Source of the DNA: CBEULR01 sp965544035
Lineage (GTDB): Bacteria > Bacillota > Desulfotomaculia > Desulfotomaculales > Desulforudaceae
Length of the DNA stretch: 64,000 bases
Direction of reading: 5' to 3'
Assembly: GCA_965544035.1 (NCBI GenBank)
Contig: CBEULR010000006.1
Location: 1-64,000, forward strand
In this document: piece after piece, positions 43,116 through 51,250 of the stretch
Layout of the letters: every line of letters begins with the position of its first letter
Numbering within the stretch: position 1 is the first letter of the stretch
Translations under genes and position numbers: made by a program
The notes under the pieces: generated by a model
Told to the model about the DNA's origin: nothing
The model's database searches: none
What the model saw: the letters and a program-made list of their open reading frames with translations, nothing else

Positions 43116-43922
43116 CTAGGCCTCCAGACTGCTACCCACCGGACCGCCGCTGACCGCCCAGTGGCACACACATTCCCGTTCTTCGTCGATTAGAGTGATC
43201 GCCTGCATGATCAGGCGCTTCAGATTCTCGGCGTTTAGGTTCATGACCTCGATCACTTCCTCGTGCGTAAGCCGGTTCGGAGCGATCCCGGCGGCAAAGT
43301 TGGTGACCATGGCAATAGTCGCATAGCACATTTCCGCCTCCCGGGCCAGGACGACCTCCGGCACCCCGGTCATCCCCACCAGATCCCCGCCGAGCTGGCG
43401 GATCATATTGATTTCCGCCGGTGTCTCATAGCGCGGACCCTCGGTGCAGGCATAGGTGCCACCGGTTGCAGCACGCTGGCGCAGCTCCCATGCCGCCTGA
43501 ATCAGAATCTCCCGAAGCTCCGGGCAGTATGGCTCTGTAAAATCGCAGTGGATCACTCCGTTGTCTTCCCCGTCGAAAAAGGTCACCGGCCTGTTCTTGG
43601 TAAAGTCGAGAAACTGATCGACAAACACAAAGCTGCCCGGTTTCATCGCCCGGTTCAGTGACCCAACCGCAGCCGTGGCCAGGATACTGCGGACCCCCAG
43701 TTTTTTCAGTCCCGCAATGTTCGCCCGGTAGTTGACCCGGTGCGGAGGGACGGTGTGCCCCTGTCCATGCCGGGCCATAAAGGCCACCTTTTTCCCCTTG
43801 TAGCTTCCGATCATTACAGAAGTATTTCCATACGGCGTCTCCACCGTTTCCGCGCGGACATCGTCCAAGATCGCAGGGTCATAAACCCCTGTACCACCGA
43901 TGATAGCAATACGTACTGTCAT
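43116..43922 (-). CDS. mtnP: Methylthioadenosine/methylthioinosine phosphorylase
   Basis: A 268-residue trimeric PNP-type phosphorylase. G-G-T-G-V-Y-D is near residue 8, R-H-G-Q-G-H near 58, and T-G-V-P-E-V-V-L-A-R-E near 193. Where MTA phosphorylases have a T-D-Y-D-x-W base-binding motif, this protein has T-N-F-A-A-G-I, the Asn-containing type that favours 6-oxopurines. It may therefore cleave methylthioinosine or 5'-deoxyinosine. ATG 43922 has GGAGGAGG upstream. It is first in the salvage operon, behind the structured leader. Confidence 0.88.
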   Translation of the reverse strand: MTVRIAIIGGTGVYDPAILDDVRAETVETPYGNTSVMIGSYKGKKVAFMARHGQGHTVPPHRVNYRANIAGLKKLGVRSILATAAVGSLNRAMKPGSFVFVDQFLDFTKNRPVTFFDGEDNGVIHCDFTEPYCPELREILIQAAWELRQRAATGGTYACTEGPRYETPAEINMIRQLGGDLVGMTGVPEVVLAREAEMCYATIAMVTNFAAGIAPNRLTHEEVIEVMNLNAENLKRLIMQAITLIDEERECVCHWAVSGGPVGSSLEA

Positions 43923-44010
43923 GAAAAGCCTCCTCCCGCTGGTTAATCTGTACCTTCTTTCCGGTAATATTCTTTCCCTGCCCAGTTTTTCCTGTTGGTG
44001 CCGCATATAC

Positions 44011-44036
44011 AAAAAGCGCCCCGGTGGAGGGCGCTC
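44011..44036 (-). terminator. Terminator in the salvage-operon leader
   Basis: AGCGCCC and GGGCGCT form a 7-bp stem followed by TTTTTG on the minus strand. It lies about 90 bases before the mtnP start, after the palindromic element. It may end a small RNA or act as an attenuator for the operon. Confidence 0.7.
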
Positions 44037-44069
44037 TCATCACTACAACGGAAACAGCTTTCTGTCCCG

Positions 44070-44325
44070 GTGTCATCGGGTTTACCTCCGGGCGACTCGT
44101 GTGATTCGGGCACCATTCTTAGCGAAGGTGAGGGCTGTACGGCCCCCGACGAGGACGTTTACGGGCGCTTCCGCAATCATTCTCCCTCGCGGCCGACCGC
44201 CAGGATCGGCCGCCTTGAGGAAAAGCGGCCGTAAACAATCCGCAGGAGGGGTCCGCCGCACGCCGAACCGAGCTTAGAAATGGTCGAATCACTAAGCCGG
44301 AGACCGGGGTAAACCCGGATGACAC
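44070..44325 (-). ncRNA. Unassigned 256-bp rod-like structured element
   Basis: The whole element is an imperfect palindrome. The ends GTGTCATC/GATGACAC and GGGTTTACC/GGTAAACCC pair over 17 bp with one bulge. Further inward, GTGATTCG pairs with CGAATCAC, ACCATT with AATGGT, and GTTTACGG with its complement. The apex is GCGGCCGA/TCGGCCGC with a 9-base loop. Large central loops interrupt the stem. On the minus strand it precedes a small hairpin, a terminator and mtnP. It could be a leader riboswitch, a 6S-like small RNA or a MITE-like palindrome. No S-box, B12, T-box or SRP consensus is visible. Direction is inferred from the terminator. Confidence 0.5.
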
Positions 44326-44385
44326 AAATAGTCTAACCCGTCAGGGAATTGGGTCTGGTAGGGGTCTGAATGAGAAAAAATAACT

Positions 44386-45300
44386 TCAGTCGCCGAAAAT
44401 CGCGTCGATAAACTCCTGCGTATTGAAATAGGCCAGATCACCGATCTGTTCTCCGGTACCGACCAGCTTGACCGGTATTTGGAGTTCACGCTTGATGGCG
44501 ACCACAATCCCGCCCTTGGCCGTTCCGTCCAGCTTGGTGAGCACCAGCCCGGTAACTCCGGTAGCTTCGCCGAACAGCTTGGCCTGGCTGATTGCATTCT
44601 GTCCGGTAGTGGCATCCAGTACCAGAAGCACTTCGTGCGGTGCACCGGGAATCTCACGTCCCAGAACGCGGTAGACCTTCTTCAATTCCTCCATCAGGTT
44701 GACCTTGGTATGGAGTCGTCCGGCCGTGTCCACGATCACCACATCATAGTCGCGGGCAACAGCCGCCCTCGCGGCATCATATACCACGGCCGCCGGATCC
44801 GAGCCCTCACTCTGTCTAATCACTTCCACCCCGGCACGCCGTCCCCAAACCTCAATCTGGTCGATGGCCGCCGCCCGGAAAGTGTCTGCGGCGGCCAGAA
44901 GCACCTTCTTTCCCTCCTGCTTCAGAAGATGGGCGAGTTTGCCGATGGTGGTCGTCTTCCCCGTGCCGTTTACACCCACCACCATTATGACGGACGGCTT
45001 GGACGTCAGATTCAGCGCCGTTCGATCTTCGCCGGCCAAAATCTCGCTCATCTTTTCACGCAGAATGGGCCTCAGCTTGGTTGGGTCGTCCCATCTCTTT
45101 TCCTTCAAAACCGCACGTACGTGGTCGACCAGCTCGATTGAGGTCGCCACACCCACATCGCCCTGGATTAAAATCTCCTCAAGTTCCTCGTAAAGCTCTT
45201 CGTCAACAGTGGATCGCCCGTATACCAGAGTCTCCACGCGGCCGGTGACGGCCTCGCGGGTCTTCGCCAGGCCTTTCTTGAGACGGTCAAATAACCCCAT
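44386..45300 (-). CDS. ftsY: SRP receptor FtsY
   Basis: A 304-residue SRP-receptor GTPase without the acidic N-terminal A domain of E. coli FtsY. G-V-N-G-T-G-K-T-T is near residue 111, D-T-A-G-R near 193 and T-K-L-D near 253. It pairs with Ffh at the membrane. It starts 13 bases after rnc; smc, which lies between rnc and ftsY in Bacillus, is not here. Confidence 0.97.
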   Translation of the reverse strand: MGLFDRLKKGLAKTREAVTGRVETLVYGRSTVDEELYEELEEILIQGDVGVATSIELVDHVRAVLKEKRWDDPTKLRPILREKMSEILAGEDRTALNLTSKPSVIMVVGVNGTGKTTTIGKLAHLLKQEGKKVLLAAADTFRAAAIDQIEVWGRRAGVEVIRQSEGSDPAAVVYDAARAAVARDYDVVIVDTAGRLHTKVNLMEELKKVYRVLGREIPGAPHEVLLVLDATTGQNAISQAKLFGEATGVTGLVLTKLDGTAKGGIVVAIKRELQIPVKLVGTGEQIGDLAYFNTQEFIDAIFGD

Positions 45301-45312
45301 TGCTGCCTCCTG

Positions 45313-46011
45313 TCAGTGCAAACCGGTAACGCCGGCATTCAGTGCCATCCTGGCCGCGGTCTGCTCGGCTTCCTTCTTACTGCGGCCCGAACCGGTGCCC
45401 AGAATCTTACCCTTGTACATAACCGCCGCTGTAAATGTCTTGCAATGATCCGGACCTTCTTCCCGCAGGATAACATACCTGGGCGGATCGAGAGAGTCTT
45501 TCTGCAGCAATTCCTGCAGACGTGTCTTGAAATCAAAATCCGAACGGCCGTTCAGGGCGTTTCGGATGGTTTCTTCCAAAACATCGAGCACAAAGCGTTT
45601 GGTGCATTCGGCTCCGCGATCAAGATACAAAGCACCGAGCAGGGCCTCAAAAGCGTCGGCCAAAACCGACGGACGCTCCCGCCCTCCGGAGAGTTCCTCA
45701 CCGTGGCCCATACGCAGGTAGCGCCCCAACCCGATCTTGCGTGCCGCCTCAGCCAGAGAGGGTTCACAAACAATAGCCGCCCGCAGCTTAGTTAATTCAC
45801 CTTCGCTGGAACGCGGCAGCAGGTGGAACAGATGTTCACTGATCACGATCTCCAGAACGGCGTCGCCCAAAAACTCCAGGCGCTGGTTATTCCGGGAACC
45901 AGGATTTTCAAAACTATAAGAACTGTGGGTCAAGGCCTCCCGAAGCAAACCGACGTCATTCCAGACTACGCCGATATCCGCCTGAAATCGGTCCAGGCTG
46001 TTCGGCGTCAT
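45313..46011 (-). CDS. rnc: Ribonuclease III
   Basis: A 232-residue double-strand-specific RNase. The catalytic signature R-L-E-F-L-G-D-A-V-L-E is near residue 43, further acidic residues D-A-F-E-A-L-L-G-A near 118, and a C-terminal dsRNA-binding domain spans about 160-230. It processes rRNA and structured RNAs. It lies 6 bases after fabF. Confidence 0.97.
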   Translation of the reverse strand: MTPNSLDRFQADIGVVWNDVGLLREALTHSSYSFENPGSRNNQRLEFLGDAVLEIVISEHLFHLLPRSSEGELTKLRAAIVCEPSLAEAARKIGLGRYLRMGHGEELSGGRERPSVLADAFEALLGALYLDRGAECTKRFVLDVLEETIRNALNGRSDFDFKTRLQELLQKDSLDPPRYVILREEGPDHCKTFTAAVMYKGKILGTGSGRSKKEAEQTAARMALNAGVTGLH

Positions 46012-46017
46012 CGAGCT

Positions 46018-47259
46018 TCACCGTCCCTCAAATCTCTTGAACACCAGACTGGCATTGTGACCTCCAAACCCGAAACCGTTGGACATCGCCACATTCACAG
46101 GGTACTCCCGTGCATTGTTGGGTACATAATCCAGATCGCACTCCGGATCGGGTTCATCATAATTTATCGTCGGCGGCACCACACCGTGCTTCATCGCGAG
46201 TACACAGACGACAGCCTCCAGCCCCCCCGCAGCACCCAGCAGGTGGCCGGTCATTGATTTTGTGGAACTGATCAGAACGCGGGGTTTATTCCCGAAGACA
46301 GCTTTAATAGCCTTGGTCTCAGCGACATCGCCCAAGGGGGTGGATGTACCGTGGGCATTGATGTAGTCAACGGCTTCGGGATCAAGAGCCGCATCACGCA
46401 AGGCACTAGTCATAGCACGGGCGGCACCGCGCCCATCCGGGTCAGGCGCCGTCATATGATAAGCATCACACGAAGTCCCAAACCCCGCTACTTCCGCATA
46501 AATCTCGGCTCCGCGCTTACGTGCATGCTCAAGGCTTTCGATAATTAGAACGGCGGCACCCTCAGCCATCACAAAGCCGTCACGCCCGGCGGCGAACGGC
46601 CGGCTCGCCTTCTCCGGCTCGTCGTTGCGGGTCGAAGTAGCCTTCATCGCGCAAAAACCGCCCAGAGCGAGCGGTGTGATAGCGGATTCGGTTCCCCCGG
46701 TCACAATCACGTCGGCCTCGCCGCGTTCAATAATCTTCGCAGCATCCCCGATTGCATGGTTACTCGAGGCGCACGCGGTCACCAGCGTCGCGTTCGGACC
46801 GCAAAGCCCGTACTGCAGTGCAACCAGTGCGGCCGCCATATTCCCGATCATCATAGGAACCAACAAAGGACTCAGCTTCGCCGGTCCGCGCTCAATGAGA
46901 ACCCGGGCCTGTTCCTCCATCGTCTGCATGCCGCCGATCCCCGAACCGAGGATCACACCGACACGGTGCCGGTCGATCTTGTCCAGGTCAAGCCCCGCGT
47001 CTTCAATCGCCATGCCGGCGGCAGCCACGCCCAACTGCGCGAAGCGGTCCATTCGGCGTGCCGACTTCTTGTCCATAAACCGGGTGGGATCAAAGTCAGG
47101 TATTAATCCGGCGATTTGAGTTCTGAATTCGGAAACGTCGAAATGGGTAATCCGCCGGATTCCCGAGACACCTCCGGATATGGCCTTCCAAAATTCATCC
47201 AGGCCGGTTCCTACAGGGGAAATAATCCCCATGCCGGTAATCACGGCGCGCATACCCAA
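46018..47259 (-). CDS. fabF: 3-oxoacyl-ACP synthase II
   Basis: A 413-residue condensing enzyme of fatty acid elongation. The catalytic Cys is in V-T-A-C-A-S-S near residue 164, with His in N-A-H-G-T-S-T-P-L-G-D near 303 and G-H-L-L-G-A-A-G near 340, and a C-terminal G-F-G-F-G-G-H-N. TTG 47259 lies 10 bases after GGGGG; ATG 47253 is an alternative. Confidence 0.97.
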   Translation of the reverse strand: MGMRAVITGMGIISPVGTGLDEFWKAISGGVSGIRRITHFDVSEFRTQIAGLIPDFDPTRFMDKKSARRMDRFAQLGVAAAGMAIEDAGLDLDKIDRHRVGVILGSGIGGMQTMEEQARVLIERGPAKLSPLLVPMMIGNMAAALVALQYGLCGPNATLVTACASSNHAIGDAAKIIERGEADVIVTGGTESAITPLALGGFCAMKATSTRNDEPEKASRPFAAGRDGFVMAEGAAVLIIESLEHARKRGAEIYAEVAGFGTSCDAYHMTAPDPDGRGAARAMTSALRDAALDPEAVDYINAHGTSTPLGDVAETKAIKAVFGNKPRVLISSTKSMTGHLLGAAGGLEAVVCVLAMKHGVVPPTINYDEPDPECDLDYVPNNAREYPVNVAMSNGFGFGGHNASLVFKRFEGR

Positions 47260-47303
47260 AAAGAAAACACCCCCGCTTAAACTTTTGCTTTCATAACTGC
47301 GGA

Positions 47304-47534
47304 CTACATCCTGGATTCGATGAACCTTACCGCATCACCCACGGTCTTGATCTTTTCCGCCTCATCATCCGGAATCGAGGTGTCAAAGGTCTCTTCAAAA
47401 GCCATGACAAGTTCAACCAGATCAAGCGAGTCGGCACCTAAGTCATCCACAAAAGAGGCACTCTCCGTTACTTCGTTCTCTTCCACGCCGAGCTGTTCTA
47501 CGATGATTGCTTGGACTTTTTCAAATGTAGACAT
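47304..47534 (-). CDS. acpP: Acyl carrier protein
   Basis: A 76-residue acidic carrier protein with the phosphopantetheine site G-A-D-S-L-D-L-V-E near residue 36. It carries growing acyl chains for the surrounding Fab enzymes. ATG 47534 has GGAGGG upstream. Confidence 0.97.
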   Translation of the reverse strand: MSTFEKVQAIIVEQLGVEENEVTESASFVDDLGADSLDLVELVMAFEETFDTSIPDDEAEKIKTVGDAVRFIESRM

Positions 47535-47586
47535 TTGTCTTCGCCCTCCTTTTTCATAAAGCTGCCTCCGGAAACACCGGTCGGTC

Positions 47587-48330
47587 TCAGATGGCCAGCC
47601 CGCCATCAACGGGAATCACCTGGCCGGTAATATAGGCAGCGTCATCGCTCGCCAGGAAGGAAACCACCCTGGCGACATCCTCGGGCTGCCCGAACCTGCC
47701 GAGCGGGATCTCCGACAGCATCTTCTCTTTTACAGCCTCGTTTAGCCCACGGGTCATCTCGGTGTCGATAAATCCGGGAGCAACAGCGTTAACCGTAATG
47801 CCCCGGGAACCCACCTCACGCGCCACCGACTTCACAAAACCGATCAAGCCGGCTTTTGCCGCCGCATAGTTCGCCTGACCGGGGTTTCCCCTCAGCCCAA
47901 TGATCGAACTGATCGCAATTATTCTTCCCGAACGGGCCTTCAGCATCGGCTTCAGCACCGCTTTGGTGGTGTTGAAAGCCCCCTTCAGGTTTACGTTCAG
48001 AACCAGATCCCAGTCCTCTTCTTTCATTCGCATCAGCAGGTTGTCACGCGTAATCCCGGCATTACTAACCAGAATGTCGATACGCCCGAACTCCTGCAGC
48101 GCGGCATCAATCAAAGCCGCAGCCTGATCGGGCGCCGAAACATCGGCCTTGTACACCACCGCCCGACCGCCTGAAGCCGTGATCTCGTCACGCACGGCTT
48201 CGGCCGCGGCATCATTACTCACATAGTTGATCATTACCGACGCGCCCGCCTGCGCCAATGTCAGCGCGGTAGCCCGGCCGATCCCACGGGATGCTCCCGT
48301 TACGATAGCATATTTCCCATCAAGAAACAT
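47587..48330 (-). CDS. fabG: 3-oxoacyl-ACP reductase
   Basis: A 247-residue short-chain dehydrogenase. The NADPH loop is T-G-A-S-R-G-I-G and the catalytic Ser, Tyr and Lys lie in S-S-I-I-G and Y-A-A-A-K. It reduces beta-ketoacyl-ACP. ATG 48330 lies 9 bases after GGGAGG; TTG 48339 overlaps the site and is unlikely. Confidence 0.97.
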   Translation of the reverse strand: MFLDGKYAIVTGASRGIGRATALTLAQAGASVMINYVSNDAAAEAVRDEITASGGRAVVYKADVSAPDQAAALIDAALQEFGRIDILVSNAGITRDNLLMRMKEEDWDLVLNVNLKGAFNTTKAVLKPMLKARSGRIIAISSIIGLRGNPGQANYAAAKAGLIGFVKSVAREVGSRGITVNAVAPGFIDTEMTRGLNEAVKEKMLSEIPLGRFGQPEDVARVVSFLASDDAAYITGQVIPVDGGLAI

Positions 48331-48331
48331 T

Positions 48332-49273
48332 TTAGCCAACCTCCCTCAGCCGTGCAAGAGATTTCTCCAGAGACTCCGGATCCTCCACGTTCAACAGGAC
48401 CGTCTCCTTCGGGGCAATCCTCTTCACCAACCCGCTCAACACACGGCCGGGACCAACTTCTACGAAGACCTGCACGCCGTCCTCAATCATCCGGCGCACA
48501 CTCTCTTCCCAGCGCACCGGACTATAAATCTGCCGCAGCAGAGCGGTGCGAACCTCGTCCGCCCACCGGAGGTAATCGGCACTCACGTTCGCCACGATCG
48601 GAATCTTTGGATCATATATCTCGGTTTCACCGAGCACCACGGCCAGCCGTTCGGCGGCGTTTCGCATCAGAGAGGAGTGGAAAGGCCCGCTGACAGCCAA
48701 GGGGACACACTTCTTGGCCCCTTCAGCCTTGGCCAGCGGGACGGCCGCCTCGAGGGCTGCAATTTCACCGGCCAGGACGATCTGTCCGGGACAATTATAA
48801 TTCGCGATTTCCACGACTCCCGCCGCAGCGGCACCATCACACACACGGCGCACCGCTTCCACATCCAAACCCAACACCGCCAGCATGCCTCCGCTGCCGA
48901 TGGGGACTGCCTCCTGCATATACTGGGCGCGTTTATGAACCACCTGCACGGCACTCGTAAATGAAAACCCGCCCGCCGCAACCAGCGCACTGTATTCTCC
49001 CAGACTGTGCCCGGCAACAACCGCCGGCGATACGCCCAGCTCGGACAGAACCCGAAAACAGGCCACACTGACGGTTAGCACCGCAGGTTGTGTGTTCACC
49101 GTCTTGCCCAGATCCTGTTTCGATCCCTCAAAGCAGATCTTGGATAGCTTATAGCCCAGAACCTCATCGGCTTCGGCCAGGGTATCCATCGCCGCGGGAT
49201 ATGCTTCGGCCAGTTCACGTCCCATACCAACATACTGCGAACCCTGTCCGGGAAACAGAAAAGCGGTTTTCAT
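48332..49273 (-). CDS. fabD: Malonyl-CoA:ACP transacylase
   Basis: A 313-residue enzyme that loads malonate onto ACP. F-P-G-Q-G-S-Q is near residue 7, the Ser nucleophile in G-H-S-L-G-E near 92, and a catalytic His in F-H-S-S near 201. Its ATG overlaps the fabK stop (ATGA). Confidence 0.97.
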   Translation of the reverse strand: MKTAFLFPGQGSQYVGMGRELAEAYPAAMDTLAEADEVLGYKLSKICFEGSKQDLGKTVNTQPAVLTVSVACFRVLSELGVSPAVVAGHSLGEYSALVAAGGFSFTSAVQVVHKRAQYMQEAVPIGSGGMLAVLGLDVEAVRRVCDGAAAAGVVEIANYNCPGQIVLAGEIAALEAAVPLAKAEGAKKCVPLAVSGPFHSSLMRNAAERLAVVLGETEIYDPKIPIVANVSADYLRWADEVRTALLRQIYSPVRWEESVRRMIEDGVQVFVEVGPGRVLSGLVKRIAPKETVLLNVEDPESLEKSLARLREVG

Positions 49274-50223
49274 CAGCTTTCACCTGCCAGCCGACCACAG
49301 CGCCGGAGTACTTCCACGGCCTCGGCCGTCACTTCCCTGATAATGTCTGCGGCAGGCTTGATCTCGCTCACCAGCCCGGAAATCTGTCCGGCCATCACCG
49401 AACCGTAGTCAACATCTCCATCCACCATCGCCGCACGCAGCTTCCCGACACCCAATTTCTCCAGTTCCGCCGGATCGGCACACCGGCTTTCCAATTCGTC
49501 AAATTGACGTGTGAGCTTGTTACGGATACAACGGACCGGGTGCCCGGTGGATCGCCCGGTAACAACGGTGTCGCGGTCACGCGCCTTGATAATCCGTTCT
49601 TTAATACGCGGATGGACGGTGCATTCGGCGGCACATACAAAGCGGGTGCCCATCTGGACGCCTTGTGCGCCGAGAGCCAATGCGGCAGCAAGACCCCGCC
49701 CGTCACCGATCCCGCCCGCCGCGATCACAGGAACGCTTACGGCGTCCACCACCTGCGGCACCAGAGCCATGGTGGTTAGTTCGCCCACGTGCCCACCGGC
49801 TTCCATACCTTCGGCGATAATGGCGTCTACCCCGGTCTGTTCCAGCCTCTTGGCGAGGGCAACTGAAGGAACCACCGGAATCACCCGTGTACCGGCTTCC
49901 TGCAGCATCGGCACATACTTGCCCGGATTACCGGCTCCGGTAGTCACCACAGCGACGCGCTCCTCGGCCACAAGCCTGATCACTTCGTCCGCGAAAGGCG
50001 AAAGCAGCATCACATTGACCCCGAACGGTTTAGCGGTCAGAGATTTCGCCTTCGTAATCTGTTCCCGCACCCAATCGGCGGGCGCGTGCCCGGCCCCGAT
50101 AATACCCAGTCCGCCGGCCTCGGATACCGCAGCCGCCAGATAGGCGTCTGAGACCCAGGCCATCCCGCCCTGAATAATCGGATAGTCGGTACCCAGCAAC
50201 CGACAAATCTCAGTCTTAATCAA
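49273..50223 (-). CDS. fabK: Enoyl-ACP reductase FabK
   Basis: A 316-residue FMN-dependent reductase, the nitronate-monooxygenase-like alternative to FabI. The N-terminal Y-P-I-I-Q-G-G-M-A and the FMN loops A-E-G-M-E-A-G-G-H-V-G and A-A-G-G-I-G-D are present. It makes the last step of each elongation round. TTG 50223 is the start. Confidence 0.93.
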   Translation of the reverse strand: MIKTEICRLLGTDYPIIQGGMAWVSDAYLAAAVSEAGGLGIIGAGHAPADWVREQITKAKSLTAKPFGVNVMLLSPFADEVIRLVAEERVAVVTTGAGNPGKYVPMLQEAGTRVIPVVPSVALAKRLEQTGVDAIIAEGMEAGGHVGELTTMALVPQVVDAVSVPVIAAGGIGDGRGLAAALALGAQGVQMGTRFVCAAECTVHPRIKERIIKARDRDTVVTGRSTGHPVRCIRNKLTRQFDELESRCADPAELEKLGVGKLRAAMVDGDVDYGSVMAGQISGLVSEIKPAADIIREVTAEAVEVLRRCGRLAGES

Positions 50224-50257
50224 TAGCGATTAAACCCCCTTATAACGGCGCTATGCA

Positions 50258-51250
50258 TTAACACCATTTCATCGCCACGGCACCCCAGGTCAGTCCGGCC
50301 CCGAAGCCGACCATCACCACATTGTCTCCGGGCTTCAACCGACCTGCACGCAAAGCCTCGTCCAGTGCGATCGGAACCGAAGCGGACGAAGTATTCCCGT
50401 AGCGATCAACATTGACAACCACCCGGTCCATCGGCAGCTCCAGCCTCTTGGCTGCCGCCTCGATGATCCGAATATTAGCCTGATGTGGTATAAGAAGATC
50501 GATATCCTCTTTCTCCAGCCCCGCGCGCCGAACAGCCTCCAGCGCGGCTTCACCTATAACTTTGACCGCAAAACGGTAAACCTCACGGCCGTTCATGTGC
50601 AGACACTGCAGATGTGCATCAACGTGCTGATGGCAAATCGGCATCCGCGACCCCCCGGCGGGTATCTGCAGCATCCGGCCGCCCGCACCATCCGACCCGA
50701 GATAGGACGACAACAGACCCGTTCCTTCCGGCGCTCTGCTGAGAACGACCGCACCCGCCCCGTCGCCGAACAAGACGCAAGTGGAACGGTCCTCCCAGTT
50801 GAGAATCTTGGACAGGGTTTCCGATCCTATGACCAATACGTTTTGCATACTCCCGCAGGCCACAAACCCGGCACCCGTAACCAGTGCATAGATGAAGCCC
50901 GTACAACCGGCGGACAAGTCAAAGGCACCCGCGTTCGGACAGCCCAGCCTGTCCTGTACAATGCACGCCGTGGCGGGGAAAATATGGTCGGGAGTGGCGG
51001 TGGCCACGATAATCAAATCAATCTCTTCCGGTTTGACGCCGGCTGCTTCCAACGCCCGCTCGGCGGCTACCACAGCCATATCCGATGCGGCCTCATCGTC
51101 CCGGGCTATTCTTCTTTCCCGTATCCCCGTACGGTCCACAATCCACTCGTCTGTTGTCTCCACCATGCTTTCCAAATCTTTATTCGTAAGAACCCTTTCG
51201 GGCACATACACGCCCACCCCGACGATCCCGACGGGAAAAGTGTTAGGCAT
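50258..51250 (-). CDS. fabH: 3-oxoacyl-ACP synthase III
   Basis: A 330-residue initiating condensing enzyme that joins acyl-CoA and malonyl-ACP. Catalytic Cys is in S-A-G-C-T-G-F near residue 114, His in I-P-H-Q-A-N near 253 and Asn in N-T-S-S-A-S near 284. It overlaps plsX by 8 bases. Confidence 0.97.
   Translation of the reverse strand: MPNTFPVGIVGVGVYVPERVLTNKDLESMVETTDEWIVDRTGIRERRIARDDEAASDMAVVAAERALEAAGVKPEEIDLIIVATATPDHIFPATACIVQDRLGCPNAGAFDLSAGCTGFIYALVTGAGFVACGSMQNVLVIGSETLSKILNWEDRSTCVLFGDGAGAVVLSRAPEGTGLLSSYLGSDGAGGRMLQIPAGGSRMPICHQHVDAHLQCLHMNGREVYRFAVKVIGEAALEAVRRAGLEKEDIDLLIPHQANIRIIEAAAKRLELPMDRVVVNVDRYGNTSSASVPIALDEALRAGRLKPGDNVVMVGFGAGLTWGAVAMKWC

Noticed and set aside
44070..44325. 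S-box (SAM-I), cobalamin, T-box or SRP RNA identity for the mtnP leader
   Set aside because: The core sequences of these families are not present: no S-box GAUGAAACCC-like or GGUGCUAAUUCC-like parts, no B12 box, no T-box AGGGUGGNACCGCG, no SRP apical GGAAG hairpin in context. 6S RNA remains possible by shape only.
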